Below are positions 34,221-42,700 of a stretch of DNA of 50,905 bases, piece after piece. Location of the stretch: the NCBI GenBank assembly GCA_019746135.1, contig JAIESI010000280.1, positions 1 to 50,905 of the forward strand. Reading direction: 5' to 3'. The stretch is from Xanthobacteraceae bacterium. Lineage in GTDB: Bacteria > Pseudomonadota > Alphaproteobacteria > Rhizobiales > Xanthobacteraceae. Both the position numbers and the translations under genes were made by a program. Numbering within the stretch: position 1 is the stretch's first letter; every line of letters begins with the position of its first letter. The notes beneath the pieces are model-generated. The model made no database searches, was not told where the DNA came from, and saw only the letters and a program-made list of their open reading frames with translations.

Positions 34221-34343
34221 TGGAGCGCCGGGAGGCGCCGGGCCCAGTGACGTAGGGCCCGACGGACCATCGGGTCCGCCGCGCGCCTTTTCGAGGCGCG
34301 CGCCCCCCAGTGACGCAGGGGGGCGGCGCCTCCCGGCGCTCCA
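34221..34343. repeat. Cloverleaf-like palindrome: 20-bp perfect stem holding four hairpins
   Basis: 34221-34240 and 34324-34343 are perfect 20-bp inverted repeats (TGGAGCGCCGGGAGGCGCCG and its complement). Between them lie four consecutive small hairpins: GGGCCC...GGGCCC, CGGACC...GGTCCG, GCGCGCC...GGCGCGC and GCCCCCC...GGGGGGC. The first and last have related loops, AGTGACGTA and AGTGACGCA. Together these give a single-strand fold with a closing stem and four arms. No coding function is likely although reading frames run through it. It lies in the 589-bp gene-free stretch 33951-34539, whose remainder shows a GGCCGACTTT word twice (34495 and 34531 regions) and no other recognisable feature. 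Confidence 0.75.
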
Positions 34344-34539
34344 CCAAGTTCGCGAGCGGGGCCATGGTCTCCCGCGCTCGCGCCATCCTCGCTTCGTCCC
34401 GACCGCAACTCAGCGACGGGATGAAGCAATGTTCTTGATATGTTCTCTAGAGATGCTTGTCAACCCAGCGGTGCGGACCGGTTTCGGCCCCTCATGGCCG
34501 ACTTTGAACTCCCCAGTGGCCGGCCTTCACGGCCGACTT

Positions 34540-35313
34540 TTAGAACCAGTACTTCCAGGCAAACACAGCGGTCAGCAAAAGGCCGACCGCGATGACGACC
34601 CATCGCATGAGCTCCTGCGACACGCGGCGCGACAAATGCACGCCGCAGAAGCCGCCGACCAGGCAGCCCGCCATCATCGTAAAGGTCTGCGGCCAGCTCA
34701 CCGCGCCGTGGATGATGAACCAGACCGATGCCGCCACGGTGTTGAGGCTCGACACCAGGTTCTTGGCGGCGTTGGCGCGACGGTAGTTGCCTTCGGTTGC
34801 GACCGTCAGCGCGCCGAGCAACAGCGTGCCGGCGCCGGCGCCGAAGTAGCCGCCATAGACCGAGATCGGCAGAACCAGCGGGATGCTGGTCACGCCCATC
34901 TTCCATTCGCCCTTGCCGCGTGCCTGCGCACGGGCGCGCATCCACGCCGTGATGCGGCCGGCAAAGCCGAACAGCACGGTCGCGATCGCGAGCAGGACCG
35001 GGATCAGTTGCTCGAACATGCGCGTCGGCGTTGCGAGCAGCAGCATCGCGCCGATCACGGCGCCGGCCAGCGACGCGATCACCAGGCCCGCGAAGGCGCG
35101 GTTGAACGGCGGCAGTATGGCGCGATCGAGGTAGGCGGCGAGGAAATTCCCGGCGCTGACGGCGACGAGATTGGACGCGGTCGCGACGACCGGCGGCAGG
35201 CCCACGGCGAGCAGCACCGGAAAGGTGATGACCGACGCGCCACCGACGATGGCAGCCATCACGCCGCCGATCACGCCGGTGCCGATGAGGACGAGGATCG
35301 TATGAAGATCCAT
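34540..35313 (-). CDS. TauE/SafE-family anion permease (putative sulfite/sulfonate exporter)
   Basis: 257 residues with about eight membrane spans in two related halves, each with the family's glycine-rich pattern (GGVMAAIVGGASVITFPVLL in the first, GGYFGAGAGTLLLGAL in the second). NLVAVSAGN and NLVSSLNT fit the TauE/SafE (DUF81) family, which moves sulfite, sulfoacetate and related anions across the inner membrane. The substrate is not determined by sequence. It is transcribed from the region of the hairpin at 35333-35356, 77 bp after the glutaryl-CoA dehydrogenase gene on the same strand, so a shared transcript is possible. Confidence 0.88.
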   Translation of the reverse strand: MDLHTILVLIGTGVIGGVMAAIVGGASVITFPVLLAVGLPPVVATASNLVAVSAGNFLAAYLDRAILPPFNRAFAGLVIASLAGAVIGAMLLLATPTRMFEQLIPVLLAIATVLFGFAGRITAWMRARAQARGKGEWKMGVTSIPLVLPISVYGGYFGAGAGTLLLGALTVATEGNYRRANAAKNLVSSLNTVAASVWFIIHGAVSWPQTFTMMAGCLVGGFCGVHLSRRVSQELMRWVVIAVGLLLTAVFAWKYWF

Positions 35314-35332
35314 TTCGAGGGGCGCTTCTTCA

Positions 35333-35356
35333 CCTCTCCCCGCAAGCGGGGAGAGG
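35333..35356. repeat. Perfect 11-bp hairpin (CCTCTCCCCGC / GCGGGGAGAGG)
   Basis: An exact inverted repeat with a 2-nt loop lies between gcdH and the TauE/SafE gene. A shorter relative, TCCCCT-GAAA-AGGGGA, is at 36751-36766. Such hairpins are common intergenic elements in Rhizobiales. It lacks a T-run, and its position upstream of the TauE/SafE start would let it affect read-through from gcdH. Confidence 0.6.
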
Positions 35357-35390
35357 GAGTGAGAGAGTGTGCCCGCCTAGTCGAGATGCA

Positions 35391-36620
<1,230 letters not shown>

Positions 36621-37080
36621 GACAAACTCCGGCTGCAAATTGTTGTGTGTCTGGCCGCTTTATAGACCCCGAGCCCGCTTTTGTCGTCACACCGTCTGGG
36701 TGCCCGAGGGCCCGGACAATCGCACATGGCTACACGGGAGGTGCGCCCCTTCCCCTGAAAAGGGGAGGGAGTGCACGGCCCGCGTTGCGCCACATACGAT
36801 TGCGCTGCGACGGCCGAAAGGCCTGAAGGCGCCGAGAAAGACATTCCAAGCGTTTTCGATTCCGTAGCCTGGTCACGTTGCGGGCAGCGCCTCGCCGGCA
36901 AAGGCCGCCTTATTTTTCCGCGGCGTGTTGACAGCGGCGTTGCGTCGAGGTGGTCATCGGAATCGACGGTGCTGCAGTGCAATATCGGCAGGCCCATGTG
37001 GCTTGCCGATTGCAACGGCTCCGGGCCAACGCCGCGGACCACTGCTACGGTCCGTTCCGGCGGGGCATGACGGGGCAGCG
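36621..37080. other. Noncoding region between divergent gcdH and ABC importer
   Basis: 460 bp without a credible gene. It holds the small hairpin TCCCCTGAAAAGGGGA (36751-36766) and presumably the promoters of both flanking transcription units. Reading frames crossing it have no family signature and no ribosome-binding site. I see no other structured element. Confidence 0.5.
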
Positions 37081-37854
37081 ATGACGAGCATTCCTTCCAA
37101 CAGCATTTCCTTTCCCCACAAGCTGATCGCCCAGCTCGCACTGGGCGCGGCCGTGCTCGCGGCCTGGGAGGCGGCGGCCGTGTGGTGGGTCGATCCGTTC
37201 TTCATCGGCCGCCCGAGCGCCATCGCGGTGCGGCTGTGGGAGACCTTCGTGCATGGCGACATGCTGACCCACACCGGCATCACCCTGTTCCACTCGGTCG
37301 TCGGCCTGCTGCTGAGCCTCCTGATCGGTGTTCCGATCGGCGTGCTGTTCGCCGCCAAGCGCTCGGTCGCCGACACGGTGGAGCCCTACTTCCTCGGCTT
37401 CTACAGCCTGCCGCGGGTTGCGCTCGCCCCGCTGTTCATCCTGTGGTTCGGCATCGGCTCGATCTCCAAGATCGCGATGGCGTTCTCGATGGTGGTGTTC
37501 ATCGTCATCCTGAACACCCACGAAGGCCTGCGCGGCGTCGACCGCGATCTGGTGGACATGCTGAAAAGCATGCGGGCATCGAGGCTCTACCTGCTGCGCA
37601 AGGTGCTGATCCCCTCGATCGTGCCGTGGATTTTCGCGTCGTTGCGCGTCGGCATCGGCCTTGCGCTGGTCGGCGCGGTGATCGGCGAGCTGCTCGGCGC
37701 CAACCGCGGGCTTGGCTGGTACGTCGAATATTCCGCCGGCCGCGTCGACATCATCGGCGTGTTCACCGGCCTCGTGGTGCTGGGGGTGCTCGGCATGGCG
37801 CTGAACGAAATCGTCAAGGCGGTCGAGAACCGCGTCACCGAAGGCCGGTACTGA
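37081..37854 (+). CDS. ABC transporter permease (SsuC/TauC/ThiX-like)
   Basis: 257 residues from ATG 37081 with about six membrane spans and the EAA loop VDMLKSMRASRLYLLRKVLIPS that docks the ATPase. The LPRVALAPLFILWFGIGSISK stretch is typical of nitrate/sulfonate/bicarbonate-type permeases. An in-frame start at 36925 would add 52 residues with no homology. It is the first gene of a three-gene unit, 44 bp before the binding-protein gene, and is divergent from gcdH. The substrate is unknown. Confidence 0.88.
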   Translation: MTSIPSNSISFPHKLIAQLALGAAVLAAWEAAAVWWVDPFFIGRPSAIAVRLWETFVHGDMLTHTGITLFHSVVGLLLSLLIGVPIGVLFAAKRSVADTVEPYFLGFYSLPRVALAPLFILWFGIGSISKIAMAFSMVVFIVILNTHEGLRGVDRDLVDMLKSMRASRLYLLRKVLIPSIVPWIFASLRVGIGLALVGAVIGELLGANRGLGWYVEYSAGRVDIIGVFTGLVVLGVLGMALNEIVKAVENRVTEGRY

Positions 37855-37898
37855 ATGACCGCGCCGCGAGACTTCCTGTCCATCAACGGAGAGATCTG

Positions 37899-38870
37899 AT
37901 GCGCCCTGCTTCCCTCGCGCGTTCCGTGCTCAAGCTCGCTGCGGCGGCGGCCCTGACCGTGGGCCTGCCGCTTGCTGCGCCGTCGCAGGCGCAAACCGTT
38001 CTCAAGTTCGGCGTGGCTTCGGTCAACGAGGGCCTGCTGCCGCTGCGGATCGCCGCCGACCAGGGATACTTCAAGGACGCCGGCATCACCGCGGAGTTCA
38101 TCGATTTCCGCGGCGGCGGGCCGACCGTGCAGGCCTTCGCGTCGGGCTCGGTCGATTTCTGCATCTGCGCCGCCGACCACGTGGTGCGGCTCGCCAACCG
38201 CGGCCTCGACGCCCGCATCATCGTCGGCCTCGACGAGCATCATTCCTATGCGCTGATGGCGAAGGCCGATGCGCCTTACTCCGACATGAAATCGCTGCAA
38301 GGCAAGAAGGTCGGCATCACCTCACCGGGCAGCCTCACCGACAACACCATCCGCTGGTCGATCAAGCAGGCCGGGCTCAACGCCGAGCGCGATTTCCAGA
38401 TCGTCGGCGCGGGCGGCGGCGCCTCGATGCGGGCCGCGATCGAGACCGGGCAGGTCGATGCCGGCATGGTGGTCGTCACCGAGATCGCAAGCTACCTGCA
38501 GACCGGCAAGTTCAAGGTCGTGATCGACTACCGGCCGACGCGCTACGCGGCGCTGGTGCTGATCGGCCGCCAGCGCTGGGCCGACGCCAATCCGGCGCTG
38601 GCGAAGGCGCTGGTCGCGGCCACGGTCAAGGGCGCCCGGGCGATCCAGAACGATCCGGCGATCGCGGCGAAAAGCGTGAAGACGCTCTATCCGAACTTCG
38701 ACGCCGCGCATGTGGCGGAAATCGCCAAGGCCGCCAAGGAGCGGCTGTCGAAGGACGGCAGCGTGTCCGACGAGGCGTTCAGCACCATGCAGGAGGTCGT
38801 GCTGCTGTCGGACAACACGCTGAAAAAGGTCAACAAGGCCGACGTCGACCTGCAACCCAGGCTGAAGTGA
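37899..38870 (+). CDS. ABC transporter substrate-binding protein (NMT1/SsuA-like)
   Basis: 323 residues with signal peptide (LKLAAAAALTVGLPLAAPSQAQ). ATG 37899 is preceded by CGGAGAG. Mature-protein features: LPLRIAADQGYFKDAGITAEF, the ASGSVDFCIC region, LQGKKVGITSPGSLTD and ETGQVDAGMVV match the NMT1/THI5-like and SsuA families, whose ligands range from sulfonates to pyrimidine precursors. It delivers the ligand to the adjacent permease. Its stop overlaps the GTG of the ATPase gene (GTGA), so the two are coupled. Confidence 0.88.
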   Translation: MRPASLARSVLKLAAAAALTVGLPLAAPSQAQTVLKFGVASVNEGLLPLRIAADQGYFKDAGITAEFIDFRGGGPTVQAFASGSVDFCICAADHVVRLANRGLDARIIVGLDEHHSYALMAKADAPYSDMKSLQGKKVGITSPGSLTDNTIRWSIKQAGLNAERDFQIVGAGGGASMRAAIETGQVDAGMVVVTEIASYLQTGKFKVVIDYRPTRYAALVLIGRQRWADANPALAKALVAATVKGARAIQNDPAIAAKSVKTLYPNFDAAHVAEIAKAAKERLSKDGSVSDEAFSTMQEVVLLSDNTLKKVNKADVDLQPRLK

Positions 38871-39706
38871 CCCAGGATCAAGTGACCGGGTCCGCGATGG
38901 CAGCCCTGATCGACAGCAACGCCCTGAACACCGCCGCTCCAGCCGGTCCTGCCGGCCCTGCCGGCGCGGCCTCGGCCGCGCTGTCGCACGTGTCGATGTC
39001 CTATGACGGCAAGCTCGAGGTCCTGCACGACATCGACTTCAAGCTCAACGAGGGCGAGTTTTTGTCGATCGTCGGGCCGAGCGGCTGCGGCAAGTCCACC
39101 ATCCTGCGACTGATCTCCGGGCTGGCGCAGCCGTCGAAGGGCATAGTCGAAGTCGCGAGCCATGCCGGCAAGCCGAGCCACGTCGGCTTCATGTTCCAGC
39201 GCGACGCGCTGCTGCCCTGGGCCGACGTCAACGCCAACATCGCGGTCGGTCTCGAATGCGCCGGCGTGCCGAAGGAGCGCCACGCCGCGCGCATCAAGGA
39301 GCTGCTCGACCTGCTCGGCCTTGCCGAGTTCGGCCACTACTATCCGCGCGCGCTCTCGGGCGGCATGCGCCAGCGCGTCGCGCTCGGACGGCTGCTCGCC
39401 TACGACTCCGACATCATGCTGATGGACGAGCCGTTCGGCGCGCTCGACGCGCAGACCAAGATGATGATGGGCTACGAACTGCTGCGCATCTGGACCGAGA
39501 ACCGCAAGAGCGTGGTGTTCGTGACCCACGACATCGAGGAGGCGATCGGCCTCTCCGACCGCATCCTGGTGATGTCGGCGCGGCCGGGCCGCATCAAGTC
39601 GGAGTATCGCGTCGAGCTGCCGCGCCCGCGCGACCTGCGCGGCGTGCGCAAGCTGCCGGCGTTCCACGAGCTGAGCGAGAAGATCTGGCGCGACATCGTC
39701 GCGTAG
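38867..39706 (+). CDS. ABC transporter ATPase (SsuB/TauB-like)
   Basis: 279 residues. Walker A GPSGCGKST, Q-loop FQRDALLPW, signature LSGGMRQRVALGR, Walker B IMLMDEP and switch His in VTHDIEEA are intact. The FQRDALLPW form again marks the nitrate/sulfonate importer group. The start is GTG 38867 overlapping the upstream stop; ATG 38897 is a plausible alternative, as no start has a strong ribosome-binding site. An Ala/Pro/Gly-rich N-terminal segment (APAGPAGPAGAA) precedes the domain. It converges on tpsA with 12 bp between stops. Confidence 0.88.
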   Translation: MTQDQVTGSAMAALIDSNALNTAAPAGPAGPAGAASAALSHVSMSYDGKLEVLHDIDFKLNEGEFLSIVGPSGCGKSTILRLISGLAQPSKGIVEVASHAGKPSHVGFMFQRDALLPWADVNANIAVGLECAGVPKERHAARIKELLDLLGLAEFGHYYPRALSGGMRQRVALGRLLAYDSDIMLMDEPFGALDAQTKMMMGYELLRIWTENRKSVVFVTHDIEEAIGLSDRILVMSARPGRIKSEYRVELPRPRDLRGVRKLPAFHELSEKIWRDIVA

Positions 39707-39718
39707 GCGGCGCGACGC

Positions 39719-42700
39719 CTACGAGCCGAAACGCTTGTCGACGTAGAACACGCCGGTGCCGGACGTCCCACCGCCGAACGATGTCGTGCCTGTCCCGCCG
39801 GTGCCGGGGGACGAAAACCCGGTGAACGCCGGTATCAGGAGTGGATCGGAAGGACTGCCTGTTCCGGTGTAGGTGGTATTTACAATCGTGCTTGCGCCCA
39901 CTTGAGGAACCGACGGCGGCGGCGGTGTGGTCGTCGCGGTCTGCTCGACGATGGCGCCGACATTGCCCGTCGCGGTCGTCGACCCGAGCGTATAGCCGTA
40001 GACAATCGCGGCGCCGTTCGTCGCCGTGGCCAGCGACACCCCGGTCGCCGTCACGGTCTTGTTCGTGCCGAGGTCAGGATCGGCGTAAGCCGCGCCGGCG
40101 TAATTGAACGTCACGGCGTCCCCGTCAATCGTGCCCGTGGCGGCGAAATTCGCCGGCGCAATCGTCGCCGTCGTGGTGCCGTCGTAGCCCTTCGTGATCG
40201 TCCCGACCAGACTCGCGGTTACGGTCGGTGCGACACTGTAAAGGAAGCCGTTGCCGGACCCGGCGACACTCGTCGCGCCATAGGTGGCGGCGTATTGCTT
40301 GAAGCCATGGGCGAGGCTGCCGCGCGTGTCGGCGCTCGGATCCACGGAATAGATCAGCCAGCGGCCCCCGGCCGAAACGGCATCGGCCCCACGGTTGTTG
40401 ACGAAGGCCGTTCCGGCCACGAGCGTTGCGTCGCCGCTCGAAGAGGTCACCGACCCCGACGATGCGATCGTGAGCATGCCCGTCGCGGTGATGAGCGCTG
40501 CGTTCGGAGCCACGAGGTTCTGGTCGACGCTGAAAGCGCCCGAGGCCGCGATCGTGACGCCGGTCGAGCTCTTCGGCGTCAGCACGTTGCCGGGTGTCGT
40601 GAACATCAGATCGGAGGTGGTGGTCGAGCCGACGACGCCGGCAAGGCCGGCTGCGACCGCCGACAGCGACGTGGCGCTGGTGGTGACGTTCAGCGTGCCG
40701 GCGCGGAGGTCGAGGTTGGCGACCGAGCCAGCGGCGCTCTGGAGATAGGAATTGGCTTTCAGCGCGTTGCCGGCGATGTTGGTGAAGACGCCGTTGCCGG
40801 ACGCGATCGTGCCCTGCTGCATCACGAAGTAATAATAGCCGTTCGCGCCGCTGGTGACGGTGCCGTCGGCAAACGCCGCGCCGTTGACGGTGCCGGCAAT
40901 GGCCGCGCCCGACAGCACGGTGCCGTCGGCCTTGGTAGCGATGCCGGTCACGGTTTGCGGCGTCATGCCCGCAGCAAATTTCCAGTTCAAATAGGGATAG
41001 AGCCCCGTGCCGGTGCCCCAGGCGATCGCGCTGAAGCTCGCCGGCAAGGCACCCTGGAGCTGCGCGGTGGTCCGGCCGGTGACGTTTGCGGACTGGCTGT
41101 TGTTGTCGGAGCCGATGCCGGTTGACGGTTGCCCGCTGGTCCGGGTGTCCCAGTAGGACGCCGTGACCGTGCTCGCGTCATTGGTGCCGATCAGACCGCC
41201 GACCCGGCCGGCGCCAGACACCGCACCGGTCGAATAGCTGTTCACCACGGACCCGCCGGCGAGGTTCACACCGACCAGCCCGCCGCTCTCGTCCGCGCCG
41301 CCGTTGACCGTGCCGGTGGCGTAGCTGTTGCGGATGGTGCCGGCGTTGTTCTGCCCGACGAGCCCGCCGGCGCGGTCGCTGCCGGCCGTAACCGCGACGT
41401 TGGCATAGCTCGCCTGCACGGTGCCGCTGTTGCGTCCCACGAGCCCGCCGACGTTGGCGGTTCCGGTGACCGATCCGCTCGCGTAACTCGTCTGGATGGT
41501 CCCGGCGCCGGTCGGACTGTTGAAGCCGACAAGCGAGCCGACCAATTGATCGGCGGTGACGCTGGCATTGACGAGACCGATGTTCGACACCGTTCCGCCG
41601 AGCATGAAGCCGATCATTCCGACAAAGTCGGTGGTCGGCGCGTTGATCGTCAGCCCGGTGACGGTATGACCGAGCCCGTCCAACCGCCCGCTGAAGCGGT
41701 TGGCGCTCGTGGTCGGCACGTTGGTCGCAATGAGGGCGCGGGTGTAGGTCGTGCCGGCGGCATTGAGACTGGTCGCAAGCGCGTAGCTGCCGGCGGTGCC
41801 CGCGCCGTAAGCGGTGAGCGCGCTGCCGTCGACCGCATTGACGCCGTCGATCGCGTCGAGCTGCGCCATCGTATAGACCAGCGTGTAGCCCGTGCCGTTG
41901 AGGCGGAAGCTGCCGCCGTTGTCGGTCGCGCCGTAGTCGATGCTCGCGCCGTTGCCGAAGGTGAGGCCGGTCGTGGTGATGCCGGACTGTGCCGCGGCCG
42001 AAAGCGCGACGGCGCCGGCACCGGTCACGCTCACCGTACTGTCGATCGTCAGCGCGCCGCCGGAAAACAGCCCGAGGCTGCCGCTGCCGGTGATGGTGAC
42101 CGGTTGCGAGACGGTGATCGGGGCATTGGCCCCGGTCTGGACCACGAACGTGCCCGATGTCGTGACCGGCTGGTCGACCGTGAAGCTCGTTCCGGAGCTG
42201 ACCAGCCCGCGTCCGGTGAGGGCGGCGATGTTGGCAAGCGCGGTGGAATCGCCGCCGGCGGCGGCGCTGGCCGTGGTCTGCGCCTGGGCCAGGGTCGGCG
42301 CGGACGACAACGAGGTCGCGCTGGTCGGAACCGTCAGCGCATGGCCATAGACGTTCACCCCGCTGAGGTGCGTGGCTCCGGTCGATGTGACCAGCGTCAC
42401 GGCGACGTTCGAACCTGTCGAGGCGTTTTGCGATGTGTAGGCGAGCACGCTGATGCCGTTCGGCAGCGTCCCGCCCGGCCCGGCGATGTAATAGTAGTAG
42501 CCGTTGGCGCCCGTGGTGGTCAGGGCCGTTGCGCCATTGCTGTTCAACGTGACGTGGGCCGCGCCGGCGCTGTTCGAGGCCAGCGGCGTCGCGCCGCCGT
42601 CCTTGTAGGCGAAGCCCGAGATCACCTGCGGACCGCCGGGGAAGAACAAGGTCAGATAAGGATAGAGGCCCGCCGTGCCGCCGGCCGCTCCGCCGGAGAA

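Noticed and set aside
34088..34429. Reading frames of about 93 and 113 codons in the gene-free region
   Set aside because: They run through the cloverleaf palindrome, have no ribosome-binding site and reflect the inverted-repeat sequence.
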